From: Orychophragmus violaceus | Taxonomy: Eukaryota > Streptophyta > Magnoliopsida > Brassicales > Brassicaceae | Length of the DNA: 64,000 bases | Direction of reading: 5' to 3' | Assembly (NCBI GenBank): GCA_030180135.1 | Contig: CM058239.1 | Coordinates: 48,309,270 to 48,373,269, forward strand | Part shown: positions 37,713 through 50,936 of the stretch, piece by piece | Position numbering within the stretch: the first letter of the stretch is position 1 | Layout: every line of letters begins with the position of its first letter | Notes under the pieces: generated by a model | What the model was told of the DNA's origin: nothing | Database searches by the model: none | What the model saw: only the letters and a program-made list of their open reading frames with translations | Program-made: the position numbers and the translations under genes

Positions 37713-38538
37713 ATCTCCCACTTGTACTGGAATCATCTATTCCTTTAATCCCTTTGTAGCTATATCTCAATCTAGCATAAGGCAAGAACTGTGTCATCCT
37801 TATTAAGCCAGATCACGTTTATCGAATCCCGATTTGTACTGATAAAATAAACGACTGACAATCACCTCGTTTGAGCGCGGCCACGCATTTCCAGTATCAA
37901 ATCTTCGATAGGCCCAGAGATATTTAACTCCTGTTATATAGGAGGTACAAATCGCATCTTGCTCCATCCATGTTTCTTTCATATTTCATGATACGCCTAA
38001 TCAGTGTCTTTATGATCACCAGTTACGGCTGACGTTTGACAAATTCAAGACGAACCAATCCATATAAGAGAGGACATGATGAACTCATGTCTAAGGACTA
38101 CACTCTTTGGTCGTAATGAGAAACTCTTATGACACTCATATAACGTCTTGTAGAGCTCTCATTAACGGGTCAAGTCCGATCATGTGTTCTCTAACACATA
38201 TCTACGTGATTGACTTTAATACACTTATTAATGACTTCATGAAACATAGTCATCAGTCACCTCACATACTAGTCTCACGTGGTTGTTAATGTCCCATTTT
38301 AACAACCTCGACCAGGGACCATTTATAATTTATATCATTTATTGCTTATAGGGTTTCATGATCAAGTCACATACTTGATGACCTATAAAATGTCATAAAT
38401 TACTTTGGGACAATATATATTTAATTAACACAATTAAATAATGCTGAAACAATTTCATTAAAGTAACATAACCAAATTATGTTTTACGAACATCAAGTCA
38501 TAACTAAAAACCAAATATAACTCCCACTGAAAACAAGA
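37713..38538 (-). other. 3' non-coding region of Copia A
   Basis: About 0.8 kb between the RNase H stop and the polypurine tract, without an open frame. The corresponding region of B is 49427-50248 and is closely similar, so it is a genuine part of the family. Confidence 0.8.
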
Positions 38539-41500
38539 TCATATCTTAAGAAATCTAATGCCTACAGCAGCAGTGTGAAACTCATGCTTAGGCCTTGGGA
38601 GGGGCTTGGTCAGTGGATTAGCTACATTCTCATCCGTCGGGACTCTGCTGATCTTCACATCTCCTCTATTCACAATATCACGGATAAGGTGATATCTCCT
38701 TTCTATGTGTTTGGATTTCTGCTGTGATCTAGGTTCCTTTGCTTGCGCAATGGCTCCATTGTTGTCACAATATAAAGCCACCGGCTCAGAAATGCTAGGA
38801 ATCACACCAAGTTCAGTAATGAACTTCTTGATCCAAACAGCCTCCTTTGCCGCTTCAGAAGCAGCGAGGTACTCAGCTTCAGTTGTGGAATCTGCTACAA
38901 TGTCCTGCTTGGAACTCTTCCAGCTGACTGCACCGCCATTCAGGCAGAAGATGTAACCAGATTGCAATCGGAAATCATCTTTGTCTGTCTGAAAACTTGC
39001 GTCTGTGTAACCACTTACTACCAGCTCATCACTTCCTCCATACACCAAGAATTTATCCTTAGTATTTCTCAAATACTTCAGAATATTCTTGACTGCTGTC
39101 CAGTGACTTTCACCTGGATCCGATTGGTATCTACTCGTCATGCTTAAAGCACACGCAACATCTGGACGAGTACAGAGCATGGCATACATGATGGATCCCA
39201 ACGCCGAGGCATAGGGAATCCGACTCATGCGATCTCGCTCAGCAGGTGTCTCAGGACACTGCTTCTTGCTGAGACTTATGCCATAAGACATTGGTATGAA
39301 GCCCTTCTTGAAATCTTGCATTCTGAACCTGTGTAAGACTTTATCGATATAAGTGTCTTGACACAGTCCAATCAACTTGTTTAATCTATCTCTATAGATT
39401 CTTATTCCAAGAATATACGCGGCTTCTCCCATGTCTTTCATTGAAAAACAATTTCCGAGCCAAGTCTTAACAGACTGTAACAACGGAACGTCATTTCCGA
39501 GAAGAAGTATGTCATCTACATACAACACGAGAAATGCAACTGCGCTCCCACTAGTCTTCTTGTAAACACATGGTTCTTCTTCGCTTCTGATGAAATCAAA
39601 CTTTTTGACTGCTTCATCAAAACGAAGATTCCAACTCCGAGATGCTTGCTTCAATCCATAAATGGATCGATGAAGCTTGCATACTTTCCTAGCTGCATTT
39701 GGATCGATGAAACCTTCGGGTTGTGTCATGTACACATCCTCTTCCAGAATTCCATTAAGGAAAGCTGTTTTCACGTCCATCTGCCAGATCTCATAGTCAT
39801 AATGAGCTGCTGTTGCTAGGAGAATCCGAATGGATTTAAGCATGGCGACCGGGGAATAAGTTTCTTCATAGTCAATGCCATGAATTTGTTTGAAACCTTT
39901 TGCCACCAGCCTTGCTTTATATATCTGAATATTTCCATCCACATCAATTTTCTTCTTGAAACTCCATTTACACTCAATGGGTCTTGCACCATCGGGTAAA
40001 TCAACCAAAGTCCATACTTGGTTTTGTGACATGGATCCCATTTCGGATTCAGCGGCTTTCAGCCACTTTTCGGAGTCAGGACTCATCATCGCTTCTTCAA
40101 AATTCGCTGGCTCGTCACTGTCAATGATCAACAAATCATGACAATTGGTTACGAGAAATCCATATCTCTCGGGTTCGTGACGGATTCTTTCGGATCGGCG
40201 AATTTCAGGCTCCACAGGCGCCGTCTCTACAACTCTTTGTAGATCCAACTGTTGCTCTTCCTCTACGGGTTGAGCATTTTCCTGCGGTTCTCGAACTTCT
40301 TCGAGTTGTACTTTACTCCCACTGTTTCTCTTGGAAAGAAATTCTCTCTCAAGAAAGACGCAGTTTCGAGCAACAAACACTTTGTTCTCGGATTGGTTGT
40401 AAAAGTAATATGCCTTGGTTTCCTTAGGATAACCAACGAAGTAGCATTTATCAGATTTGGGTTCGAGCTTATCTGTAATTAATCTCTTAACATAAGCTTC
40501 ACAACCCCAAATATTCAGGAAAGACACATTCGGAACATTTCCAGTCCACATCTCATGTGGTGTCTTTGCAACTGATTTTGACGGAACCCTATTAAGTGTA
40601 AACGCAGACGTTTCTAGAGAGTATCCCCAAAAGGATAATGGAAGAGTTTAGAGACTCATCATTGATCGAACCATATCTAATAAAGTCCGATTCCTCCTCT
40701 CAGACACGCCATTCCATTGTGGTGTTCCAAGAGGAGTGAGTTGTGAAACAATTCTACAATCTCTCAAATGATCACTGAATTCTTGGCTTAAGTATTCTCC
40801 TCCACGATCTGATCGAAGAGCCTTAATACTTTTTCCAAGTTGATTCTGTACTTCATTTTGGAACTCTTTGAACTTTTCAAAGGATTCCGACTTGTGTCTC
40901 ATTAAATAGACATAGCCATACCTGCTGAAATCATCAGTGAAGGTAATGAAGTATCGAAAATTTCCTCTAGCACTTGTGCTCATTGGGTCGCATACATCCG
41001 TATGTATAAGGCTCAATAGGTCACTGGCCCTTTCATTTTGTTTGTTGAAAGGGGCCTTTGCCATTTTGCCTAGTAAACAAGATTCACATTTCTCACATGA
41101 TTCATAATCAAATGAGCCCAAAAGCCCATCACTATGGAGCTTTTGAATCCGTTTCTCGTTTATGTGGCCCAAACGACAAATGCCATAGAAAAGTCTGATT
41201 CGTGTCATTTGATTTGAATCTCTTGGTGTTAATGTTATAGATTGGTGTGCTTTGGTTTAAAACATAAAGCTCATTCTCTAATGGGCTGCTACCATAAAAT
41301 ATATCATTGTAATCAAAAGAACAACATTTATTCTTTATTGAAAACTGATATCCTTCCATATCCAAAACAGAAATAGAAATAATATTTCTGCTTATCGCAG
41401 GTACATAGTAGCAATTATTAAGTTTTAACACCAAACCAGAAGGTAAAGACAAGTTATATGTTCCTACGGCTAATGCAGCAACTCTTGCCCCATTCCCCAT

Positions 41501-42505
41501 GCGTAGGTCCACTTGTCCCTTTTCCAACGTCCTACTGTTGCTTAGGCCCTGCATATTTGTACAAATATGAGCACCACAGCCGGTATCCAATACCCAAGAA
41601 GTAGAACCAGAAGTAGTAACATTTACTTCTATAACATAAATACCTGAAGATGAAGTCTCGAAAGTCTTCTTCTTCTTCTTCTTCTCTTCCAAGAATTTGT
41701 TGCAATTTCTCTTCCAATGCCCAGGCTCTTTACAGTAATGGCACTTATCAGTCTCAGATGGGCCCGGCTTGGGCTTCGGGGCTGGCGCAGGCGTGTCATG
41801 GTTCTCAACCTGGACTGCCTTGCCCTTTCCCTTGCCTTTGCCAAGTTTCTTAAACTTCTTACCCCCTTGTACCATAAGTACATTAGGAGTGCCCTTCTTG
41901 ATATTAGGCTCAGCTGTCTTGAGCATGCCATGCAGTTTAGTCAACGTCTTCGTCAAGTTGTTCATGTTATAGTTCATAACAAACTGATCATAACTTGACG
42001 GCAGTGACTGCAGAATGATGTCAGTAGCCAACTCTTGGCTAATGGGACAGTCTAGCCTCCCCAGGTTATCAATATAACCCATCATCTTAATGACATGAGG
42101 ACTGACCGGACTGTCCTTTGGTAGTTGGCATTCAATGAGAGATTTAACCGTCTGGTATCTCTCAGTTCGTGCTTGCTCCTGAAACATGCTTTTCAGGCTA
42201 GTAATCATCTCCACTGGCGACTCCACGTTCTCGTATTGCTTCTGCAAATCTGAGTTCATGGTAGCCAACATGAGATAATTCACATCGACCACATCATTGG
42301 AATGCTTATCCCAAGCACTCCTTTCTGCATGTGCAGCATTGGCTCTCGGTTTTTCAGGGAGAACAGTTTCCAGGACATAGTCCCTTTTCTCCTGCTTGAG
42401 AACAATTCTCAAGTTCCGATACCATTCGAGAAAATTTGATCCATTTAACTTGTCCTTCTCAAGGACGGATCGCAGGGAGAAAGAGTTATTATGAGTGTTA
42501 GTCAT
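38539..42505 (-). pseudogene. gag-pol of Copia A, two lesions
   Basis: ATG at 42505 (MTNTHNNSFSLRSVLEKDK). Gag is followed by a zinc knuckle CHYCKEPGHWKRNC, a protease WVLDTGCGAH, integrase (GHINEKRIQKLHSDG, FITFTDDFSRYGYVYL, ALRSDRGGEY), reverse transcriptase (DVKTAFLNG, LVLYVDDILLLG) and RNase H (GYTDASFQTD, ADSTTEAEYLAAS, YCDNNGAIAQAK), ending at 38539. One extra T at about 41177 shifts the frame within the GAG-pre-integrase motif. A TAA at 40650-40648 stops the integrase after DMVRSMMSL. All catalytic motifs otherwise look present, so A was probably active recently. Confidence 0.93.
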
Positions 42506-42519
42506 AGCTGAGAACAAAG

Positions 42520-43674
42520 AAAGGAAAAGGTTTAGTTATGATGTTCAAGAAATGAGAAATCTTAACTTTTAAGAAAACTCGCATTATATTCAAAACAATG
42601 TTTCCTCAGATGAATATAATGATCCAAGACCCATACTTCACTAAACTTGAGTGAGCCACTGGCTATCACCCAAATTTAGCTATCTAGGTAAGCAACAACT
42701 TTGCTAGTTATATCCAATATAACTCTTGGTTGTGGATTTACATCTCATGCCCAATCCACCTGATGTCTCTGAGCCCAAAACGATTTTGATGGTCCAGTCA
42801 AGTAAACCAATCTCTTCAGTCATGTAATTGTTGATGCCTTGCACTGCAAGCCCATCAACACGATCACTTCTTGCCTTACTCATGTAATTGTTGATACCTT
42901 GCACTGCAAGCCTATCGTACAATGAAATGAGTCTTGACAGTTGACAAGATTGGAAAGACATCAAGGATTACTTGATATTTTGATTGAGGAACGGAATCAT
43001 TTAAAACGTTCAGTTTTATTATGTTTTAATTCTTATAATTAATTGATTTATCTTGCTTCGGTTCTGTGATTTCAGGTTCAATAACCTAATCATCAAATCT
43101 GATGTCGACCGATACTACTATAGCGTCGATCGATGCAGGATAACCAAAAACAATCCGCGATAACCGATCAATCCAATTGATCCGGTTTTGACTACCGGTC
43201 AGCGTCGATCGATGCTACATTAGCATCGGTCGATGCCAACCTAATCAAACCAATCGCAATTAAACCATTCACAGTGTTCGAGCATTATTAACCAAGCTCG
43301 ATAACCGGTCCAATCCAATTGAACCGATTCACCAATCTCGCGAGGTTTGTGTCGACCGACACAACATTTGTGTCGATCGACACTAGGCGAAAACTGAGTT
43401 TTATTTGGGTTTTCGCCCTGTGTCGATCGATGCCGGATTGGCAACGATCGACACCATGCGAAAAACCCTAAATTTTATTCGGGCTTTCGCTTAGTGTCGA
43501 TCGATGCCGGATTGGCATCGATCGACACCATGCGAAAAAGCCCTAAAATGTTTTCGAACAGAACCCTAAACTAGGTTTTCATGAAAACGAATTTTAGCAA
43601 GTTTGTATCAACCATACACAGATTCAGATTCAACTAATCTAATCAATATGCTACAGATTCAATGGAACCCTAAA
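42520..43674 (-). promoter_or_regulatory. Leader of Copia A with five TCGATCGA hairpin pairs
   Basis: Untranslated leader between primer site and gag. Paired motifs, each 33-36 nt, lie at about 43103-43137, 43202-43236, 43349-43383, 43421-43453 and 43495-43527. The last is a perfect inverted repeat with left arm TGTCGATCGATGCC, a 5-nt loop, and the exact complement. Closely similar modules occur in the leader of B and once in each LTR. Confidence 0.85.
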
Positions 43675-43686
43675 GCTCTGATACCA
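43675..43686 (-). promoter_or_regulatory. Primer binding site of Copia A
   Basis: TGGTATCAGAGC on the minus strand, one base from the 5' LTR. Confidence 0.95.
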
Positions 43687-43687
43687 C

Positions 43688-44369
43688 TAAAGGAATTTCT
43701 AGCAGATCCTAATCCAATTAGGCAACCCTGGTCTGAATTCCGAGCCTAGGATCTAAGGTCCAAGTAATTGAATCTATGAGATCTCAGATTTACCTGATGA
43801 TTAGCAACGGAAGGTTTGCAGATAATCGAGATCACGAAGCACCTCAAACGATGTGCCTCTACTGGTATCCACACGCACACAAACTGGACAGGAGGGATGC
43901 TAGTGCCTGTAAGAGATCTAATCTCTAGAGAGGTTTCTATCTCGTTCTGGTGGCTGTGAATTAGGTTAGAAATCAGTTTAGGTCGACCATATATCTTATA
44001 TATGTCGACTTAAACCATAACGGAATTAACCAACGATTAAACCGAATTAATCTGATTAATCCGCGAGTTGCATCGATCGTTGCACTATCTGCATCGATCG
44101 ACACTGCCACAGAATATTGATATCGAATGCATATCAAATATGCATTCACTGGATCATTACATTAATGATCAACCTCGTTTTTAACGCCCAGTTTGCTTAG
44201 GTGTGTGACCCTGTAGGATCATATAGCACTAGCAATGAGTTCTCAACTCATTGATCATAAGTGGCTTCTAGCAAAGCGTTATGACTACCTAGTGTTATGT
44301 GATTGTCTCATCTCGACAATACGACTTTCACTTAGAGCAAGTACAATAGATTTCAGGACATTCCCAACA
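43688..44369 (-). repeat. 5' LTR of Copia A
   Basis: 682 bp; its promoter reads leftward, away from B's leader. Confidence 0.95.
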
Positions 44370-44374
44370 CCTTA

Positions 44375-45461
44375 GGGTTCCATTGAATCAGTAGAATGTT
44401 GATTAGATTAGTTGAATCTAGATCAATGTATAGTTGATACAAGCATGCTGAAATTCGTTTTGAACATGATAATCTAGTTTAGGTTATTTGCTGAAAAACG
44501 ATTAGGATTTATCGCCGTGTGTCGATCGATGTCAATCCGGTGTCGATCGACACATAAGGATAACCCGAATAAAACTTGGGTTTAACCTAAATGTGACGAT
44601 CGACACAATAGTTGTGTCGGTCGACACAGACTTTTTCGGTCAGGTTGATCGGTTCAATTGGATTGGACCGGTTAGCTAACTTGGTTAAACCGCTGAATCG
44701 ATTTATTGTGACTGAGTTGATAAGGTTAGCATCGACCGACACTAATGTAGTGTCGATCGACGCAGACCGGTTATCACAAAACCGGATCAATTGGATTGAT
44801 CGGCTATCACAAATTGGTTTTGGTTAATCTGTATCGATCGACACTAAAGTAGTGTCGGTCGACACAAGATCCGCTGGTTTAGGTTATTGAACCTGAAATC
44901 ACAGGGCCAAACCAGGATAAATCATTTTAATTAGAAGAATTAAAACATAATAAAATTGAACGTTTAAAGGTTCTGTTCCTCAACCAAATATCAAGTTATA
45001 CTTGATGTCTTCCCAATCTTGTCAACTGTCAAGACTTGTTTCATTGTGCGATAGACTTGCAGTGCAAGATATCCACAATTACATAAGTAAGACAAGAGGT
45101 AATCGTGTTGATGGACTTGCAGTGCAAGACATCAACAATGACATGACTCAAAAGATTGGTTTACTTGAATGGGCCATCAAAATCGTTTTGGGCCCATAGA
45201 CATCAGGTGGATTAGACATGAGATGTCAAATCCACAACCAGGAGTTGTATTGGATACAACTAGCAAAGTTGTTGCTTACCTAGAAAGCTAAAATTTGGGT
45301 GATAGCCAGTGGCTCACTCAAACTTAGTAAAGTATGGGTCTTGGATCATTATATTCAATTGAAGAAACATTGTTTGAATATAATGCGAGTTTTCTTAATA
45401 GTTAAGATTTCTCATTTCTTGAACATCATAACTAAATCCTTTCCTTTCTTTGATCTCAGCT
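44375..45461 (+). promoter_or_regulatory. Leader of Copia B (resumed) with four TCGATCGA hairpin pairs
   Basis: Hairpin modules at 44520-44552, 44593-44627, 44729-44763 and 44831-44865, each two inverted copies of a NTCGRYCGAN-type core around a 4-6-nt loop. The rest of the leader aligns with A's leader, including the direct repeat GACTTGCAGTGCAAGA near 45053 and 45114. Confidence 0.85.
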
Positions 45462-48400
45462 ATGACTAACACTCATCACAACACTTTTTCCCTTCGATCC
45501 GTCCTTGAGAAGGATAAGTTAAATAGATCGAATTTTCTCGAATGGTATCGGAACTTGAGAATGGTTCTCAAGCAGGAGAAGAGGGACTATGTCCTGGAAA
45601 ATGTTCTCCCTGAAAAACCGAGAGCCAATGCTCCACATGCAGAAAGGAGTGCTTGGGATAAGCATTCTAATGATGTGGTCGATGTGACTTGTCTCATGTT
45701 GGCTACCATGAAATCGGACTTGCAGAAGCAATACGAGAACGTGGAGTCGCCCATGGAGATGATCACTAGCCTGAAAAGTATGTTTCAGGAGCAGGCACGA
45801 ACTGAGAGATACCAGACGGTCATGTCTCTCATTGAGTGCAAGCTACCAAAGGACGGTCCAGTAAGTCCTCATGTCATAAAGATGATGGGTTATATTGATA
45901 ACATGGGGAAGCTGGATTGTCCCATTAGCCAAGAGTTGGCTACTGACATCATTCTGCAGTCACTGCCATCAAGCTATGATCAGTTTGTTATGAACTATAA
46001 CATGAACAACTTGACAAAGACGTTGACTGAGCTGCATGGCATGCTCAAGACAGCTGAGCCAAATATCAAGAAGGGCACTCCAAACGTACTTATGGTACAA
46101 GGAGGCAAGAAGTTTAAGAAACTTGGCAAGGGTAAGGGAAAGGGTAAGGCCGTCCAGGTTGAGAACCTGGACAAGCCTGCGCCAGCCACCAAGCCCAAGC
46201 CCGGCCCATCTGAGACTGATAAGTGCCATTACTGTAATGAGCTTGGGCATTGGAAGAGAAATTGCAACAAATTCCTAGAAGAGAAGAAGAAGAAGAAGAA
46301 GACTTTCGAGACTTCGTCTTCAAGTATTTATGTTATAGAAGTAAATGTTACTACTTCAGGTTCTACTTCTTGGGTATTGGATACCGGTTGTGGTGCTCAT
46401 ATTTATACAAATATGCAGGGGCTAAGCAACAGTAGGACGTTGGAGAAAGGACAAGTGGACCTACGCGTGGGGAATGGAGCAAGGGTTGCTGCATTAGCCG
46501 TAGGAACTTTTAATTTGTCTTTACCTTCTGGTTTGGTTTTAGAACTTAATAATTGATACTTTGTACCTGCTATTAGCAGAAATATTATTTCTATTCTTGT
46601 TTTGGATATAGAAGGATATCAGTTTTCAATTAAGAATAAATGTTGTTCTTTTGATTACAATGATATAATTTATGGTAGCAGCCCATTAGAGAATGAGCTT
46701 TATATTCTAAACCAAATCACACCAATCTATAACATTAACACCAAGAGATTCAAGTCAAATGACACGAATCAAACCTTTCTATGGCATTGTCGTTTGGGCC
46801 ATATAAATGAGAAACGGATTCAGAAGCTCCATAGTGATGGACTTCTGGGCTCATTTGATTATGAATCATGTGAGAAATGCGAATCTTGTTTACTGGGCAA
46901 AATGACTAAGGCCCCTTTCAACAAACAAAATGAAAGGGCCAGTGACCTATTGGGCCTTATACATACCGATGTGTGTGGCCCAATGAGCACAAGTGCCAAA
47001 GGAAATTTTTGATACTTCATAACCTTTACTGATGATTTCAGCAGGTATGGCTATGTCTATTTGATGAGACATAAGTCGGAATCTTTTGAAAGGTTCAAAG
47101 AATTCCAAAAATGAAGTACAAAATCAACTTGAAAAGTATTAAAGCTCTTCGATCAGATCGTGGAGGAGAATACTTAAGCCAAGAATTCAGTGATCATCTA
47201 AGAGATTGTGGAATTGTTTCACAACTCACTCCTCCTGGAACACCTCAATGGAATGGAGTGTCCGAAAGGAGGAATCGGACTTTATTGGATATGGTTCGAT
47301 CAATGATGAGTCACTCTTCTCTTCCATTATCCTTTTGGGGATACGCTCTAGAAACGTATGCGTTTACACTTAATAGGGTTCCGTCAAAATCAGTTGCAAA
47401 GACACCACATGAGATGTGGACTGGAAATGTTCCGAGTCTGTCTTTCCTGAAGATTTGGGGTTGTGAAGCTTATGTTAAGCGGTTAATTACAGATAAGCTC
47501 GAACCCAAATCAGATAAATGCTACTTCGTTGGTTATCCTAAGGAAACCAAGGCTTACTACTTTTACAACCAGTCCGAGAACAAAGTGTTTGTTGTTCGGA
47601 ACTGCGTTTTTCTTGAGAGAGAGTTTCTTTCCAAGAGAAACGGTGGGAGTAAAGTACAACTCGAAGAAGTTCGAGAGCCACAGGAAACCGCTCAGCCCGT
47701 TGAGGAGGAGCAACAGTTGGATCTACAAAGAGTTGTAGAACCCACGCCTGTAGAGCCTGAAATTCGCAGATCCGAAAGGATCTGTCACGAGCCTGAGAGA
47801 TATGGATTTCTCGTAACCAATTTTCATGACTTGTTGATCATAGACAGTGACGAGCCCGCGAATTTTGAAGAAGCAATGATGAACTCTGACTCCGAAAAGT
47901 GGCTGAAAGCTGCTGAATCCGAAATGGGATCCATGTCACAGAACAAAGTATGGACTTTGGTCGATTTACCCAATGGTGCAAAAGCCATTGAGTGTAAATG
48001 GATTTTCAAGAAGAAAATTGATGTGGATGGAAATATTCAGATATATAAAGCAAGGTTGGTGGCAAAAGGTTTCAAAAAAATTCATGGTATTGACTATGAT
48101 GAAACCTATTCCCCTGTCGCTATGCTTAAGTCCATTCGGATTCTCCTAGCAACAGCCGCTCATAATGATTATGAGATCTCGCAGATGGATGTGAAAACAG
48201 CTTTCCTTAATGGAATTCTGGAAGAGGATGTGTACATGACACAACCTAAAGGTTTCATTGATCCCAATGCTGCTAGGAAGGTATGCAAGCTTCATCGATC
48301 CATTTATGGGTTGAAGCAAGCATCACGGAGTTGGAATCTTCGTTTTGATGAAGCAATCAAAAAGTTTGATTTCATCAGAAACGAAGAATAACCGTGTGTT

Positions 48401-49426
48401 TACAAGAAGACTAGTGGGAGTGCAGTTGCATTTCTCGTATTGTAGGTAGATGACATGCTCCTTCTCGGAAATAACGTTCCGTTGTTACAGTCTATCAAGA
48501 CCTGGCTCGGAAGTTGTTTTTCAATGAAAGACATGGGAGAAGCCACATACATTCTTGGAATAAGAATCTATAGAGATAGATTAAACAAGTTAATTGGATT
48601 GTGTCAAGATACTTACATCGATAAGGTCTTACACAGATTCAGTATGCATGATTCCAAGAAGGGCTTCATACCAATGTCTTATGGCATAAGTCTCAGCAAG
48701 AAGCAGTGTCCTGAGACAACTGCTGAGCGAGAACGCATGGGTCGGATCCCTTATGCTTCGGCTTTGGGATCCATCATGTATGCCATGCTCTGTACTCGTC
48801 CAGATGTTGCTTGTGCTTTAAGCATGACGAGTAGATACCAATCTGATCCAGGTGAATGTCACTGGACAGCTGTCAAGAACATTCTGAAGTATTTGAGAAA
48901 TACCAAGGATAAATTCTTGGTGTACGGAGGAAGTGATGAGCTGGTAGTAAGTGGTTACACAGACGCAAGTTTTCAGACGGACAAAGACGATTTCCGATCA
49001 CAATCTGGTTACGTCTTTTGTCTGAACGGCGGTGCAGTTAGTTGGAAGAGTTCCAAGCAAGACACTGTAGCAGATTCCACAACTGAAGCTGAGTACCTCG
49101 CTGCTTCTGAAGCGGCAAAGGAGGCTGTTTGGATCAGGAAGTTCATCAATGAACTTGGTGTGATTCCTAGTATTTCTGAGCCAGTGGCTTTGTATTGTGA
49201 CAACAATGGAGCCATTGCGCAAGCAAAGGAATCTAGATCACACCAGAAGTCCAAACACATAGAGAGGAGATATCACCTTATCCGTGATATCGTTAACAGA
49301 GGAGATGTGAAGATCAGCAGAGTCCCGACGGATGACAATGTTGCTGATCCTCTGACCAAGCCTCTCCCAAGGCCTAAGCATGAGAGTCATACTGCAGCTA
49401 TAGGCATTAGATTTCTTAAGATATGA
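45462..49426 (+). pseudogene. gag-pol of Copia B, multiply broken
   Basis: ATG at 45462 (MTNTHHNTFSLRSVLEKDK). It has the same domain order as A. Lesions: TGC to TGA at 46554-46556 after LELNN; TGA at 47010-47012 where A has arginine in GNFRYF; a net frameshift around 47106-47140 (one added A, then two bases lost); TAA at 48389-48391; and TAG at 48443-48445, which replaces the tyrosine of the YVDD reverse transcriptase active site. RNase H (48890-49400) is intact. B cannot encode its own reverse transcriptase. Confidence 0.93.
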
Positions 49427-50248
49427 TCTTAATTTCAGTGGAAGTTGTATTTGGGTTTTAGTTATGACATGATGTTCGTAAAACATAATTTGGTTATGTA
49501 ATTTTAATGAAATTTTTTCAGTATTATTTAATTGTGTTATTAAATAATTGTCCCAAAGTAATTTATGACATTTTATAGGTCATCAAGTATGTGACTTGAT
49601 CATGAAACCCTATAAGTAATAAATGACATAAATTACAATAGTCCCTAGTCGAGTTTGTTAAAATGGGACATTAACAACCACGTGAGACTAGTATGTGAGG
49701 TGATTGATGACTAAGTTTCATGGAGTCATTAATAAGAGTATTAAAGTCAATCACATAGATATGTGTTGAAGAACACATGATCGGACTTGACCCATTGATG
49801 AGAACTCAAAAAGATGGTTATATGAGTGTCATAAGAGTTTCTCATTACGACTATAGAGTATAGTCCTTAGACCTGAGTTCATCATGATTTCTTACATATG
49901 AATTGGTCCGTCTTGACTTTGTCAAACGTCAGCCGTAACTGGTGACTATAAAGACACTGATTGGGCGTATCATGAAATATGAAAGGGACATGGATGGAAT
50001 AAGAAGGGATTTGTACCTCCTATATAATAGGAGATAAATATCTCAGGGCCTATCGAAGATTTGATACTGGAAATGCGTGGCCGCGCTCAAACGAGGTGAA
50101 TGTCAGTCGTTTGTCTTATCAGTATGAATCGGAATTCGATAAACATGATCTAGCTTAATAAGGATGACACAGTTCTTGCCTTATGCCAGATCGACATATA
50201 GATACAAAGGGATTATGGGAATAGATGATTCCAGTACAAGTGGGAGAT
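49427..50248 (+). other. 3' non-coding region and polypurine tract of Copia B
   Basis: No open frame. It ends with the purine-rich ACAAGTGGGAGAT (50236-50248) directly before the 3' LTR. Confidence 0.8.
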
Positions 50249-50931
50249 TGTTGGGAATGTCCTGAAATCTATTGTACTTACTCTGAGTGAGAATTGTATT
50301 GTCGAGATGAGACAGTCATATAATACTAGGCAATCATAATGCTTTGCTAGAAGCCACTTATGATCAATGAGTTTAGAACCCATTGCTAGTGTTATATGAT
50401 CCTACAGGGTCACACACCTAAGCAAACTAAACAATAGAATGTGAGGTTGATCATTAATGTAATGATCTGATAAATGCATATTTGATATGCATTCAATATC
50501 GAGTTTCTGAGACAGTGTCGATCGACACAGTATGTGCATCGATCGACACATATCGCGAATGGCCAGATTAACTTCGGTTTAATCGTTGGTTATTCGGGTC
50601 GTGGTATAAGTCAACATATATAAGATATATGGTCGACTTTTACACATAATCTGACCTAATTCACAGCCACCAAAAGAAACTAGAAACCTCTCAAGAGATC
50701 TGATCTCAAAAGGCACTAGCATCCCTGCTGTTCAGTTCGTGTGCGTGTGGATACCAGTAGAGGCGCAGCAATTGAGGCGCTGAGAATCTCGAGTACTTGC
50801 AAAACCCTTCCGCTGCTAATCACCAGGTAACTTCGAGATCTGTAGATTCAATACACATGAACCCTAGATCCTAGGCTTTGGAATTCATACTAGGGTTGCT
50901 AATCTGATTAGAACTGCTAGAAATTCCTACA
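50249..50931 (+). repeat. 3' LTR of Copia B
   Basis: 683 bp, TGTTGGG...CCTACA, followed by the GACAC duplication. Confidence 0.95.
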
Positions 50932-50936
50932 GACAC

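Larger units (their letters stand above)
37031..44369 (-). mobile_element. Ty1/copia element A, minus strand, nested in B
   Basis: Two 682-bp LTRs (37031-37712, 43688-44369; about 10 differences by eye), target duplication CCTTA (37026-37030 and 44370-44374), primer site 43675-43686 and polypurine tract at 37713-37730 on the minus strand. It belongs to the same family as B and is inserted in opposite orientation within B's leader. The 5' LTR ends TTTA instead of CA, a terminal substitution. Confidence 0.96.
36331..50931 (+). mobile_element. Ty1/copia element B, plus strand, interrupted by element A
   Basis: Two 683-bp LTRs (36331-37013, 50249-50931; about 11 differences by eye), target duplication GACAC at 36326-36330 and 50932-50936, an initiator-Met primer site after the left LTR and a polypurine tract before the right LTR. 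Removing element A and its CCTTA duplication leaves about 7.26 kb. Domain order gag-PR-IN-RT-RNaseH identifies Ty1/copia. The coding region is damaged (see 45462-49426). Confidence 0.95.

Noticed and set aside
41629..41998. Extra open frames on both strands over the Copia gag (also 45969-46323)
   Set aside because: They are shadows of the Lys/Gly-rich gag linker and zinc-knuckle coding sequence and recur only because the gag is duplicated.
43080..44880. CRISPR-like repeat array
   Set aside because: Repeats are inverted pairs with unequal spacing in a eukaryotic retrotransposon leader, without uniform spacers or cas genes.
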